A stretch of 64,000 bases of DNA from Holophaga sp. (GTDB lineage: Bacteria > Acidobacteriota > Holophagae > Holophagales > Holophagaceae). The translations under genes and the position numbers were made by a program. The stretch covers positions 124,001 to 188,000 of the forward strand of contig JADKBC010000004.1 of the NCBI GenBank assembly GCA_016715205.1, written 5' to 3'. Below the pieces are notes generated by a model. It saw nothing but the letters and a program-made list of their open reading frames with translations. It was not told where the DNA came from and did no database searches. Below, piece after piece: positions 24,228 to 34,858 of the stretch (within the stretch, counting starts at the first letter, position 1; each line of letters opens with the position of its first letter).

Positions 24228-25940
24228 TTGCGCTTCACCGTTGCACTCCCCCACTGCCACCGTAGCAGCCTCGAAGGCCGCCTGGGCAGGGAGCTTGCCA
24301 AAGCCTTGGTATGGGTAGACTTGCCCCCAGCCGAGGTGGTGGTTGGCATGCCCGGCGAGGGACTGTTGGCCACCTGTGTGGAATGGCCCGGCGAAGCGGG
24401 TGCTCTCGCGCTCCTGGATGCTGGCTTTCAGCGCCTCAAGGACCGCCTCGACATGGAGCGCCTTAACGATGTGGGGCGGGCATTGGCCTCGGAACAGGAT
24501 CTGGACAAGTTGCTGGATCTGATTCTGGTCCAGGCGCGCAGGCTGCTTTCGGCGGAAGCTGGCTCCATTTATCTGGTCGTGGGAGAAGGGGCAGGTCGCG
24601 AACTGCTGTTTGCCCATACCCAGAACGCCCGGCTGAGCCTTCCCTACCATCGCTTTCGGATGCCCCTATCGGTGAGTTCCATGGCGGGATTCGTGGCGTC
24701 CACTGGGCAGTGCCTCAACATTCAGGATGTGTACCGCATTCCTGAAGATGCGCCCTATCGGTTCAACGACAGCTTTGATATCCGCGCGGGGTATCGCACG
24801 GTATCGATGCTCTGCGTGCCGCTCCAGGACACGGAAGGCGAAATCCTGGGTGTGCTGCAACTCATCAACCGGATGGACGAGGATGAAGAAGGCCGGGTGG
24901 TGGTGCCTTTCCTGACCGAGCATGTGCACCTGGCCCAAAGCCTGGCTGGGCAGGCGGGGGTGGCCGTGCGCAATGCGGGGCTCCGTCATGACATCGAAAA
25001 TCTGTTCGAGAGTTTTGTGAATGCTTCCGTGCTCGCCATCGAGCAGCGGGACCCCGTAACCAGCGGTCATTCGGGCCGGGTGGCTTCGCTGACCGTGGGG
25101 TTGGCGGATGCCGTGAGCCGCACCCCCAATGGGCCTTATGCCGCGGTGGTATTCACGGATCGGCAGATCCGGGAGATTCGCTACGCCAGCCTTCTGCATG
25201 ACTTCGGGAAAGTTGGTGTGCGCGAACAGGTGCTGGTGAAGGCCAAGAAGCTGGAACCCACCCGCCTGGAAATGGTGCTCCAGCGCATCCGCCAGCGGCA
25301 GGAGGAGCGCACCCGGTTGCAGCTTCAGCAGGACTGGGAGGCTGGCCGACCCTACGATGCCGCACGCTGGCAGGCACTCCTTTTGGAATTCGAAGCGGAG
25401 GCCAACCATCTGATCGCCCTGGTGGTGCAGGCCAACGAGCCTTCTGTGCTGCCCAAGGAAGTGATGGGTGATCTGGATCGGCTGGGCGATCTGACCTTCA
25501 CCCATTGGAATGGCCAGGCCGACGGCGTCGTGACCGAAACCGACTTGGCAGCCCTGCGCATTCCCAAGGGCAGCTTGTCCGACGAAGAACGTACCGAGAT
25601 CGAAAGCCATGTGACCCATACCTTCCGCTTCCTTCAACAGATCCCCTGGACCAAGGATCTGGCGGGTGTTCCAGAAATTGCTTTCGCCCACCACGAACGC
25701 CTGAATGCCCGTGGGTATCCACGGCGCCTGGGTGACGCGGATATTCCGATTCAGAGCAAGGCCATGGCCATTGCGGATGTCTTCGATGCCTTGACGGCCC
25801 AGGATCGGCCCTATAAGGCAGCCGTTCCCCTGGATCGGAGCCTGGGCATCCTGGAAACCGATGCCAAATCCGGGCATTTGGACTCGGAACTGCTGCGGCT
25901 CTTCATCGAGGCCAAGGTGTACGAGCGCACCGCCTCGTGA
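24228..25940 (+). CDS. GAF / HD-GYP cyclic-di-GMP phosphodiesterase
   Basis: 570 residues: an unrecognised N-terminal segment (1-75), a GAF domain (about 85-250, with AGSIYLVVGEG and LCVPLQDTEGEILGVLQLINR), then an HD-GYP domain. HD is in LLHDFGKVG (His about 324) and GYP in HHERLNARGYPRRL (about 496). Those motifs are usually about 65 residues apart; here about 170, so some 100 residues are inserted. The TTG at 24228 is chosen because GGAG lies 7 bases upstream and the more upstream frame overlaps the divergent gene; this start is uncertain. Confidence 0.85.
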   Translation: MRFTVALPHCHRSSLEGRLGRELAKALVWVDLPPAEVVVGMPGEGLLATCVEWPGEAGALALLDAGFQRLKDRLDMERLNDVGRALASEQDLDKLLDLILVQARRLLSAEAGSIYLVVGEGAGRELLFAHTQNARLSLPYHRFRMPLSVSSMAGFVASTGQCLNIQDVYRIPEDAPYRFNDSFDIRAGYRTVSMLCVPLQDTEGEILGVLQLINRMDEDEEGRVVVPFLTEHVHLAQSLAGQAGVAVRNAGLRHDIENLFESFVNASVLAIEQRDPVTSGHSGRVASLTVGLADAVSRTPNGPYAAVVFTDRQIREIRYASLLHDFGKVGVREQVLVKAKKLEPTRLEMVLQRIRQRQEERTRLQLQQDWEAGRPYDAARWQALLLEFEAEANHLIALVVQANEPSVLPKEVMGDLDRLGDLTFTHWNGQADGVVTETDLAALRIPKGSLSDEERTEIESHVTHTFRFLQQIPWTKDLAGVPEIAFAHHERLNARGYPRRLGDADIPIQSKAMAIADVFDALTAQDRPYKAAVPLDRSLGILETDAKSGHLDSELLRLFIEAKVYERTAS

Positions 25941-25991
25941 TCTGACAACCGGGCGAGCCTGTGAGACAATGGCCGTTCTGGAGATTTTTGC

Positions 25992-26456
25992 ATGTCAGAA
26001 CGAGACGCCGCCACCATCGACATCCTGGGGATCATGGAACTCCTGCCCCATCGTTTCCCCATCCTGCTGGTGGACCGGATCCTGGATTATGAAAAGGGCC
26101 AATGGATCAAGGGCCTCAAGAACATCAGCATGGGGGATCCCATCTTTCAGGGGCATTTCCCCAAGCAGCCCGTGTTTCCTGGCGTCTTGATCGTTGAGGC
26201 CATGGCCCAGACCGGTGGCTGTCTGATCATGCAGGAATTCGAGGATCGCGCCAAAAAGGTGATCTATTTCATGGCCATCGACGGGGTGAAGTTCCGCAAG
26301 CCCGTGGTGCCAGGTGACCAGATGGTCATGGAAGTGAAAGTCATTCAGAACAAGGGCAAGATCTGCAAGATGCGCGGCGAGGCCTTTGTGGATGGCCAGC
26401 GGGTTGCCGAAGCCGAGTTCATGTCCATGCTCATCAACCTGCCGGAGGAAAAATAG
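25992..26456 (+). CDS. fabZ: 3-hydroxyacyl-ACP dehydratase FabZ
   Basis: Dehydrates beta-hydroxyacyl-ACP in fatty acid elongation and supplies the lipid A acyl pathway. 154 residues, hot-dog fold, with LLPHRFPILLVDRI, the catalytic His in FQGHFPKQPVFPGVLIVEAMAQ and the Glu in the same segment. It begins a fabZ-lpxA-era cluster; lpxA follows 2 bases after the stop, the usual arrangement in lipid A operons. Confidence 0.95.
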   Translation: MSERDAATIDILGIMELLPHRFPILLVDRILDYEKGQWIKGLKNISMGDPIFQGHFPKQPVFPGVLIVEAMAQTGGCLIMQEFEDRAKKVIYFMAIDGVKFRKPVVPGDQMVMEVKVIQNKGKICKMRGEAFVDGQRVAEAEFMSMLINLPEEK

Positions 26457-26458
26457 TC

Positions 26459-27244
26459 ATGGCTGCTGAAATCCACGCTTCCTCCGTCATCAGCCCCGAT
26501 GCCCAGATCGCCGATGGCGCGATCATTGGCCCCTTCTGTGTGGTCGAAGGCAATTCGAAGATCGGCGCTCGCACCATTCTCCGTAGCCATGTGGTCATTG
26601 GCCCGCACACCGAGATCGGTGAGGATAACGAAATTTATCCCCATGCCACCTTGGGCATGGGACCCCAGGATTTGAAATTCAAGGGGGCCCCCACCCGGCT
26701 GGTGGTGGGCAACCGCAATGTCTTCCGCGAGGGCTGCACCATGCATCGCGGCACCGAGGGTGGCGGCGGCATTACCACCATCGCCGATGAGAATTTCTTC
26801 ATGACCGCCGCCCACGTGGCTCACGACTGCCATGTGGGCAGCCGCAACATCTTCGCCAATAGCGGCACGCTGGCGGGCCATGTGGAGCTTGGGGATGGCT
26901 GCACCGTGGGTGCCTTCTCCGCCGTCCATCAGTTCTGCCGCGTGGGTGATCACGCCTTCATGGGTGGGTTCACGGTGGCTACCCAGGATGTGCTGCCCTT
27001 CATGAAGACGGTGGGCGCCCGGGATACCAAGAGCTATGGCGTGAACGCCATCGGTCTCCGACGCAAGGGCTTCCCCGAGGAAGTAGTCAGCGGCCTGATG
27101 AAGGCCCACCGCATCCTTTTCCACAGCGGCCTGCTCAAGGAAGAAGGGCTCAAGCGAGCCGAGGAGGAACTGGGGCACATCGCCGAAGTGGCCTACTTGA
27201 TCCGCTTTATTCGCGAAGCCAAACGAGGCGTTCACCGTGGTTGA
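26459..27244 (+). CDS. lpxA: UDP-N-acetylglucosamine acyltransferase LpxA
   Basis: Catalyses the first step of lipid A synthesis. The 261-residue protein is a left-handed beta-helix of hexapeptide repeats (IHASSVISPDAQIADGAIIGPFCVVEG onward) with the catalytic His in AAHVAHDCHVG and a C-terminal helical domain (about 190-261). It shows the organism makes lipid A. The stop overlaps the era start by 8 bases. Confidence 0.95.
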   Translation: MAAEIHASSVISPDAQIADGAIIGPFCVVEGNSKIGARTILRSHVVIGPHTEIGEDNEIYPHATLGMGPQDLKFKGAPTRLVVGNRNVFREGCTMHRGTEGGGGITTIADENFFMTAAHVAHDCHVGSRNIFANSGTLAGHVELGDGCTVGAFSAVHQFCRVGDHAFMGGFTVATQDVLPFMKTVGARDTKSYGVNAIGLRRKGFPEEVVSGLMKAHRILFHSGLLKEEGLKRAEEELGHIAEVAYLIRFIREAKRGVHRG

Positions 27245-28151
27245 AACTCGGCGTTGCGCCACCATTGCCATCGTAGGCATCCCCAACTCTGGCAAGTCCA
27301 CCCTGTTGAATGCCCTGGTCGGCGAAAAGCTTGCCGCTGTGAGTCAGACGCCTCAGACCACCCGGGGCAAGATTCTTGGCGTGGTGAATCGCGGCAACTC
27401 CCAGTTTGCGTTCATGGACACGCCGGGCGTGCACACACCTCAACACGCCCTCAATCAGCGCATGCTCCATCACGTGGAACTGGCGCTTTCCGAGGCGGAC
27501 CTACTTTTGTGGGTGGTGGATGCAGATGGCTTTCTGGGGCCTGGCGAACGCGAATTGGCCAAACGGCTCAAGGCCGCTAATCAGCCGGTGTACTTGGTTC
27601 TGAACAAGATTGATCTGCTTTCGAAAGGTCGCTTGCTTTCCAAAATCGTGGAATACAAGGATCTGATGGAATACCGGGAAATCATTCCCGTGGGTGCCAA
27701 GATGGGCCAGAACCTGGATCCGCTCTGGGCCACTCTCGAACGGGATGCGCCCGAAGGGGAGTGGGCCTTCGATGCCGAAACCTTCACCGACCAGACCGAA
27801 CGGGGCATGGCGGCGGAATTCATCCGGGAAAAGGTGCTGCGCAAGACCCGCGAAGAAGTGCCCCACGGCGTGGCTGTGGTCATCCGCCGCTGGATCGAAA
27901 CGGGCCAGGATGACTTCCCCGAAGATCTGGCCGCAGACGGCGCCTACCTGGAAGTGGAAATCATTGTGGACCGCGACAACCACCGCAAGATCCTGCTGGG
28001 CTCCGGCGGCGCCATGATCAAAGACATCCGCCAGAGCGCCCAGCGCGAATTGAAAAAACTTTTACAGCGTCCCGTGCGCTTGGACCTTCACATCAAAGTA
28101 GAGGAAGGCTGGCGAGATCGGCCCGACAAATTGGACCAGATGAATCTCTGA
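27237..28151 (+). CDS. era: Ribosome-assembly GTPase Era
   Basis: Essential GTPase for 30S maturation. 304 residues: G1 GIPNSGKSTLL, G2 SQTPQTTRGKI, G3 DTPGVH, G4 NKIDLL, and a C-terminal KH domain with HRKILLGSGGAMIKDIRQSAQRELK (GSGG in place of the usual GxxG variant). Translation starts at GTG 27237 inside the lpxA tail, indicating coupled translation. RNA-binding KH residues look intact. Confidence 0.95.
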   Translation: MVETRRCATIAIVGIPNSGKSTLLNALVGEKLAAVSQTPQTTRGKILGVVNRGNSQFAFMDTPGVHTPQHALNQRMLHHVELALSEADLLLWVVDADGFLGPGERELAKRLKAANQPVYLVLNKIDLLSKGRLLSKIVEYKDLMEYREIIPVGAKMGQNLDPLWATLERDAPEGEWAFDAETFTDQTERGMAAEFIREKVLRKTREEVPHGVAVVIRRWIETGQDDFPEDLAADGAYLEVEIIVDRDNHRKILLGSGGAMIKDIRQSAQRELKKLLQRPVRLDLHIKVEEGWRDRPDKLDQMNL

Positions 28152-28450
28152 GGCCTCTTCTGCGTCTGCGGAATGGTTTGTTCTTTCCAAGTAAGAACCC
28201 GCCATTTCGTCTCCCTGTGTTGCGTTCCTAAATGCTTAGGCTGCGGAATAGGGAGACGTAGCTTAGAGCGGAATGTTGTTGGATTGTTGAAAAACGGTTT
28301 CAAAAAGTACTCTTGGCCTCGCCTCGCTGTGGTGCCAATCTAATTCGCTGTGCCTACGATCAGAATCAATGAACGCCTGAATAGGCTGAGTAAACCAATG
28401 CCAATTCCATTTTTCATTTTCGCGTGCCCGTTCGGGCCTAAGGAGTAGCA
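28152..28450 (+). promoter_or_regulatory. Structured intergenic leader ahead of the first Oar-like gene
   Basis: About 300 bases, lower in GC than the flanks, with no gene. A nested inverted repeat lies at 28208-28258: a 9 bp outer stem CGTCTCCCT/AGGGAGACG enclosing CCTAA-ATGC-TTAGG (28227-28240). Further on, GCCCG-TT-CGGGC at 28426-28437 sits 2 bases before the AAGGAG ribosome-binding site. TTGTTG and TACTCT with an 18-base gap near 28284-28313 could be a promoter. It may hold the end of the era transcript and a 5' leader. Confidence 0.45.
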
Positions 28451-31400
28451 ATGATTTCGAGGCGATGGAGTGTTCTAGTAATTTCGGCCCTTGCCTGTGG
28501 CGTGGTGGCACAGGCCCAGACCAGCACCACTTCTGGTGCGATCAAGGGAATGGTGAAATCGAAGAAGGGCGGGGCGCTTTCTGGTGCAACGCTCATTCTG
28601 AGAAGCTCCGAGACAGGATTTGCTCGCACCACCAAGACGGACGTAAATGGGGCTTACCAATTCGCGTTCATCCTTCCGGGAACCTACGAACTCACCGTCA
28701 CTTCCCCGGGATTGCGTTCCGCCAAGGACAACAATGTCCGGGTCAACATCGGCCTGACTGCCTTCCAGAATTTTGATCTTGATGCTGCCGAAGCTGCTGC
28801 CGTTGTGGAAGTGGTTGCTGAAACGGGTGGCATCGATACGGCCCAGATCAACACCCAAACATCAATTGGCTCAGAGCTCGTCGAAGCTATTCCGGTAAAC
28901 GAACGAAACTTTGTGGATCTCGCTCGGTTGACGCCTGGAGCAGCCTCTGGTTCCCAGAGTTATTACACAACCGTTGAAGGCGCACGAGGCGTCCAAAACA
29001 ATCTGCAGATCGATGGCGCGAGTTATAACTCTAAGTTCAATGGATTCCAGCGGGGCGGCACTCGGAGCACCTTCAGCTTTGGGCAGGATTCCATCAAGGA
29101 ACTTCAGGTCATCACCAACTCTTTTGATGCGAGCCTGGGCGATTCGGTTGGAGCCGTGATCAATGCGGTGACTAAAACTGGAACAAACCAGATGACCGGG
29201 ATGGTTTTTTCGCTTTTCCGACCCAGTTCTCTCGTAGCTAAAGTCCAGAATGTCCCTTGGGATCCAGGGCTTAAATACAATACAGACACAGTTAAAACCC
29301 GCAAAATGAACCAGGTCCAGGGTGGCTTCAACCTCGGTGGCCCCATCATCAAGGACAAACTACACTTCTTCATCAACGTGGAAGCGGGGCGGAAGCGGGA
29401 AGAAACCGTGCCCACCTTCACCTATAGCGGCGCCACGGGAAACCTTGCTTCTGACTTCAATACGTTCTTTGGTGCGGGTGGTATGGGATCGACCATCATC
29501 ACCACCAACGATGGCCGCACTGCAGCCCAGGAAAACGGCACCCCTTGGACGGATGAACAGAAAAACATCGCGATGACCGCGCGATTAGATTGGTCCATCA
29601 ACAACGACCATCGCGCTGTGTTCCGTATGAATCTCATGGATTACAACGGACTGAATGATACCTACGCGGGAACGCGGCGCCCCGACGTGGCCTATTCCAA
29701 CAACTCCACCGTTAAGAATTCCAGCTTCTCCTATGTGTTGGAATTGAACTCAATTTTCACGGCTTCATTGCTGAATGAAGCTCGCATTCAAATCTCCAGC
29801 GAGCGCGGCCCCATTGAGCCCAATAGTACCGCCAGTTCTTCCTACCGTCCCGGTGGCTCCTTCTATGCCGGGCAGAGCTCCCTTGATCCTCGCACCACCG
29901 ATGAAACCACTACCCAATTCCAGGACAATTTGACCTACGCCACTGGCGATTGGTCATTTAAGACTGGCGTGGACATTCAGCTGGTATCCCAGAAAAACCG
30001 TTTCCTTCAGTATGGCAACGGCTCTTGGACATTTTCTACGTTCGCAACCGCCAACCATTGGTTCAGCAATCCCGCTACTTGGGCACCTCCCACTGGCACC
30101 GTTTCATACAACCAGAACATTTCGCCCCTCAACGGAGTGCTCACGCTAGATGAGAAGTTCCTGGCTGGTTACATCCAGACCCAGTACGGTGGTCTCCTCA
30201 GCAAACGCCTGCTTCTGAGCCTCGGCGTGCGCTATACCGCTGAAATTTGGGGCGACAATCCCAATCCCAACCCCAGGTTCCAAGGACTTGATAATCCTTC
30301 CAACGATAGTCCATTGACCCCGGTTTGGTTTCACTTTTGATGTTTTCGGCAACAGTAAAACTGTTGTGCGTGGTGGGTTTGGTTGGTTCAGCGTGAGCAA
30401 CCCTGGCCAGACAGCCAATGCGGTTGTCATGAACAACGGCATTAATATCCTGCCCTTCTATATTTCCAGCTCTACAAATCCAACAGCCTTCCAGCAGGGC
30501 AATCCGCTCTCAATGGGGGCGCGGGTTCAGAACAATCACCTGACGCCTCTGGATGCGGCTACTTTGATGGGAAATGCTGCGTTCCAGGATACGGTCAGGA
30601 TCAATCTGATGGATCCTGAGGTGAAGATGGCCCGGGCCAGGGCCATCTCCTTGGGCGTTGAGCATGAAATGGGGAACGGGTTCCAGATTGGAGTTCGCGC
30701 CACGTTCAAGAAATTTGCCAACCTCCAATACGCTACCAATATCAACCTCGGACAATACAACTCCTTGACAGCCCCCACTACCGATCCCAACGCGATCTAC
30801 AACGATGGCTATCCCACAACAACAAATAGATTCTCCACCTCGGCTCGGCCAGGTCGGGCCATCGTTCGTGGCCGTTTATTGGACCTCACGGGCTTCGGCG
30901 ATGTCTCCCTCTCACGCTATGACGGCGAAGGTCGCTATCGCAGTCTGGTGATTGAGCTCAATCGACGCGCTGACAATGGCTGGGGTTTCAAGAGCAATGT
31001 CACCTTCGGCAAATCTGAGGACAACAACTCTAATGAACGGGCGACCCTTACCAATTCGTCGGTCTACACGCCCAATCCCGCCAGCCCGTTAGAAGCCTAT
31101 GCCCTGAGCGACAACGATCGCCAGATGCGCGGGGTGCTTGCCAGTATTGCTCCTGGCGTTTTCGGAATCAAAATTTCCGGTATTTTCACCTATTCGACAG
31201 GCCTTCCCTGGACAGCCACCTATTCCACCGACCAGAACGGTGATGGGCAGTCATTGATTACATGTGGGGCCGCAACACGATGCGTCAACTTGACACCAAG
31301 AGTTCGATATGCGAATTTCCAGGAACTTCCGCATCGCCAAACACTTCAGCCTCGAAGGCATCATCGATGTCTATAACGTCTTCAACTGGGCCAACCAGTG

Positions 31401-31527
31401 GATCAGTTCCTCCAATCGTTCCTTCTCCACCGGCCCCACCAGTGCCAAATTTGTGAACTTCGCTCAGGTCGACATGCCTGATCAGAAGACCCGCGAGGTC
31501 CAGTTCACGCTGAAGGCACGCTTCTAG
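28451..31527 (+). CDS. Oar-like TonB-dependent outer-membrane protein, first copy (frame broken)
   Basis: A large outer-membrane beta-barrel of the Oar type: signal peptide (about 1-23), a carboxypeptidase-regulatory-like fold (about 28-110, SGAIKGMVKSKKGGALSGATL), a plug domain (about 130-260) and a barrel ending in ARF. The frame is lost near 30324-30332, where one extra T explains the shift, and again at two points between about 31250 and 31305, after which the last 70 residues are clear (MRISRNFRIAKHFSLEGIID). Reading across, the product would be about 1,020 residues. The second copy downstream gives the expected sequence at each break. Damaged gene or sequence errors. Confidence 0.8.
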
Positions 31528-31572
31528 GCCCCATCTAGAATTTTTGTTATCCAAAATGAACAGGAGCTAGGC

Positions 31573-34500
31573 ATGAATCGCAATCGATGGAGTACGTTGA
31601 TCCTCACCACCCTCGCCTGTGCCGTGGTTGGTCAGGCCCAGCAGGGCCAGACCTCTGGGGCAATCCGGGGTCAGGTGTTTTCCCGGAGCGGTGGCAGGTT
31701 GGCTGGAGCCACTGTGGTGGTTCGCAACTTGGAAACCAGTTTTTCGCGCACATTGATGACGGGAACCGATGGCGCTTATACCGCGCCACTCCTTCCCGTG
31801 GGTCCATACGAAATCACTGTAACTGCCCCGGGAATGAAAACCCTGAAGGACAACACCCTTCGTGTGAACCTGGGCAGCGCCGCAGTTCTCAACTTCACTT
31901 TGGATGCCGCAGTGGTTGGCGCCACCGTTGAAGTTGTGGATACGCGCCAGTCACTGGATGTGGCTCAGGTGAACACAACCGCTCAAGTGGATCAGAAAAT
32001 CGTTGAGGCCATTCCTCTTGTGAGCCGCAACTTCCAGGATCTCGCTCGGATGACACCAGGTGTCATGGGCGGTGCGGGCAATCCCCCTCGCTTGATTGTG
32101 GAAGGTGCCCGACAGATCTTTAATGCCGTGCAGATTGATGGTGCGAACAACAACTCCACGTTCTTCGGTGAGCAGCGTGGGGGCGCCTTCATTCCCTTTA
32201 CCTTTGGGGCAGATACGATCCGCGAACTGCAGGTCATTACCAACGGGTACGATTCCCAGTACGGCCAGGCAGGGGCCACCATCAACGCCGTCACGAAGAA
32301 CGGGACCAACGAGTTCACCGGTAGCGTCCTTTTCGAAATGCGGAAAACAAGTTGGGCTGCCAGGGCCACTCGGGTCCCCTACGACCCTTCCAACAACATC
32401 AACACCTTCTCTAACCTGCAACGCTACAACGACTCCCAGAACCTGAACTTCAACGTGGGTGGTCCAATATTCAAGGACAAACTGTTCTTCTACGCCGGCG
32501 TGGAAACCTTCACCCGTGACCGGACAGCCAACCCGATTCTTCCTTCCCTGAGCACCACTGCAAGCACGGGTAATACCCTAAGTGATTTCAATAATTTCCG
32601 GGCAAGCCAGCTCGGTTTGTCTATCGCCAACCTGAGTGGCATCACCATTGCTCAGGAATTCGGGAATCCCTTCCCGGTCGACCCTGTTCTGAATCCTGCC
32701 GGGGGCACACCTTCTCATCCCTATAAAGTGGATGCCACCAACACGGTGTACTTCGCTCGGCTCGATTACTCCCTCAATGAGAGCCATCGCTTCGCATTTC
32801 GCTCCAACTATACGGTGCTGGAGGATACAGCTCTAAATACAAGCCAGAACCTGAATAACGGTGAGAGCAATATCATTTCAGATAAGATCAGCGCCATTTC
32901 ATGGGTGTTGGAGGCCAACGATATCTGGTCTTCCAATCTGTTCAGCGAAAGCCGTTTGCAACTTTCCCGTGAAGCACGCCCCATGCGCGCCAATGCGGTG
33001 GTGGGGACGCCTTCCATCCAGGTCGCACGCGGAATGACGGTTGGCACCAAAACCTCGACCCCTCGAGAGAGCAACGAACTGATCACCCAGTTCTTCCATC
33101 AGACCACCTTTAATCCAGGAGATTGGACGTTCAAGGGTGGTGTGGACTACATGAAAACCGATGTGGATAATCAGTTCTTCCAGAACAATTCTGGCAATTT
33201 CGTTTTTGATTCCTACGCTGGAGCCGCGGCCTGGGCATCGGGTACCCTTGCGGCTGGAACGCCGGGCAATATTTCATATAGCGGTGCGATCAGCCCCTAC
33301 AAGGGCCGCATCGAAATGTGGACCAAAACCCTGTCTGCTTTCGCCCAGGCGTCCTACAGCGGGCTGTTTAGCAAGCGATTGAACCTGAACCTAGGGGTTC
33401 GTTACACCAAGCAGGATTTCTCTGACAACCCCGCGGCCAACCCAAATTTCAAGGGGCTTGACCAGGCCATTGGCGCTTCGGCTGTCGACCCTCGTTTTGC
33501 CTTCAGTTTCGACTTGGATGGAAAGGGCACCACGATTCTGCGCGGTGGTCATGGCTGGTTCTCCTCCCCAACTCCTCTCCTTTTGCATTCCAACACGATG
33601 ACCGGCAATGCCCAGATCATCACCAACTACTCGTATGCGTTGGGCACAGGCGCAGGTCGTACTGCCGGCAATTTGGCTATTTTCAATTCGGGGTTGCTCA
33701 GTGCTTCATCAATGATCTCGGGCACTTCGGTTAACAAAGTATCTGATGCTGGCCTTCTTTCCCTGGCTGGTAGCTTCCCCGCGGGTGGCGCCAGTGCAAC
33801 CTCCCTTTGGGACCCCAACAACAAGCTGAGTCGCTCCAAAAAGAGCACCCTTGGCATTGAACGGGATATGGGCAACCAGCTTGTTGTGGGTGCCAAGGTC
33901 ACGTACATCCGCTACGAAAACCTACAGTACTTTGAAAACATCAATCTGAATCAAGGCAACGTGGCTGCCGGCCTTGCCGTAGCATACAACGATGGCTATG
34001 CCACGAGCCTCAACAGTTGGTCCCGCGTGAATCGCCCCAATTACGCCGTTATCCGGGGTCGGCGTGTGGAGTTCGGACCAGGTTCCTTGGTTGCCGGAAA
34101 CCCTGTCAGTGGTTTTGGTGATGTCTTCCTCGTCAAGAGCGATGGTTACGGCCAGTACAACGGCTTGACCTTGACCCTTGACAAGAAGCTTGGTGAGCAA
34201 GCGGGATTGACGGCCAATGTCACCTTCTCTCGTTCCAAGGACACCAGTTCCTTTGAACGCGGTACCTATGGTTCTGGATTCTCTTCTGGCACCATGAGCC
34301 CCTTTGGTGAAATCGGTGCCTCCCAGTTGCCCGATCCTCAGAATCCCGACTCGAATTTTGGCATCAGCAACAATGACCGCCTTGTGGTTTTCAATGCCGT
34401 GGCCTACTTCCCCGTTGTGTTTGGAATTCAAGCCAGTTTCCGGTATCTGTTCCAGACTGGCCTGCCCTTCACGGCCTTCGATGGTCGGGATATCAACGGA

Positions 34501-34809
34501 GATGGCGTGGCCAACGAATTTGCGACCGGGAGTCGCAACTCAGAACGCCAGCCCAACCAACAGCAAATTGATCTGCGTATCAGTCGAACCTTTAAGATCT
34601 ACAAGAAGCTCCAGGTGGAAGGGATCGTGGACGTCTACAACCTCCTGAACACGGCAAATCAGTCCATCTCCACCAACAATCAATTCGCCACTTACGGTCC
34701 TGCTTTCAACAACGGCACGGCTGGTTTAGCAAACGTTGGGTATGGCCAGATTGATACGCCTGACGTCAATACTCGCGAAGTGCAGGTTGGCGTTCGTTTC
34801 AAGTTCTAA
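31573..34809 (+). CDS. Oar-like TonB-dependent outer-membrane protein, second copy
   Basis: 1,078 residues, intact. Signal peptide MNRNRWSTLILTTLACAVVGQAQ closely matches that of the upstream copy. Next come the carboxypeptidase-regulatory-like fold (about 27-110), the plug (about 130-260, with AGATINAVTKNGTNEFTGSV) and a long barrel ending in VGVRFKF, with the terminal Phe that BamA recognises. Oar-type proteins are abundant in Acidobacteriota and are thought to import large substrates or support adhesion; substrate unknown. AGGAG precedes the ATG. It lies 45 bases after the first copy, evidently a tandem duplication. Confidence 0.9.
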   Translation: MNRNRWSTLILTTLACAVVGQAQQGQTSGAIRGQVFSRSGGRLAGATVVVRNLETSFSRTLMTGTDGAYTAPLLPVGPYEITVTAPGMKTLKDNTLRVNLGSAAVLNFTLDAAVVGATVEVVDTRQSLDVAQVNTTAQVDQKIVEAIPLVSRNFQDLARMTPGVMGGAGNPPRLIVEGARQIFNAVQIDGANNNSTFFGEQRGGAFIPFTFGADTIRELQVITNGYDSQYGQAGATINAVTKNGTNEFTGSVLFEMRKTSWAARATRVPYDPSNNINTFSNLQRYNDSQNLNFNVGGPIFKDKLFFYAGVETFTRDRTANPILPSLSTTASTGNTLSDFNNFRASQLGLSIANLSGITIAQEFGNPFPVDPVLNPAGGTPSHPYKVDATNTVYFARLDYSLNESHRFAFRSNYTVLEDTALNTSQNLNNGESNIISDKISAISWVLEANDIWSSNLFSESRLQLSREARPMRANAVVGTPSIQVARGMTVGTKTSTPRESNELITQFFHQTTFNPGDWTFKGGVDYMKTDVDNQFFQNNSGNFVFDSYAGAAAWASGTLAAGTPGNISYSGAISPYKGRIEMWTKTLSAFAQASYSGLFSKRLNLNLGVRYTKQDFSDNPAANPNFKGLDQAIGASAVDPRFAFSFDLDGKGTTILRGGHGWFSSPTPLLLHSNTMTGNAQIITNYSYALGTGAGRTAGNLAIFNSGLLSASSMISGTSVNKVSDAGLLSLAGSFPAGGASATSLWDPNNKLSRSKKSTLGIERDMGNQLVVGAKVTYIRYENLQYFENINLNQGNVAAGLAVAYNDGYATSLNSWSRVNRPNYAVIRGRRVEFGPGSLVAGNPVSGFGDVFLVKSDGYGQYNGLTLTLDKKLGEQAGLTANVTFSRSKDTSSFERGTYGSGFSSGTMSPFGEIGASQLPDPQNPDSNFGISNNDRLVVFNAVAYFPVVFGIQASFRYLFQTGLPFTAFDGRDINGDGVANEFATGSRNSERQPNQQQIDLRISRTFKIYKKLQVEGIVDVYNLLNTANQSISTNNQFATYGPAFNNGTAGLANVGYGQIDTPDVNTREVQVGVRFKF

Positions 34810-34828
34810 TCAAAGCCCGAACCCAAAA

Positions 34829-34858
34829 GCCCCCCGCTGCGACGGGGGGCATTTTTTA
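34829..34858 (+). terminator. Terminator after the second Oar-like gene
   Basis: GCCCCCC and GGGGGGC form the stem core around CGCTGCGA-like loop sequence, followed by ATTTTTT. It ends at the stop codon of the convergent DUF512 gene. Confidence 0.88.
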
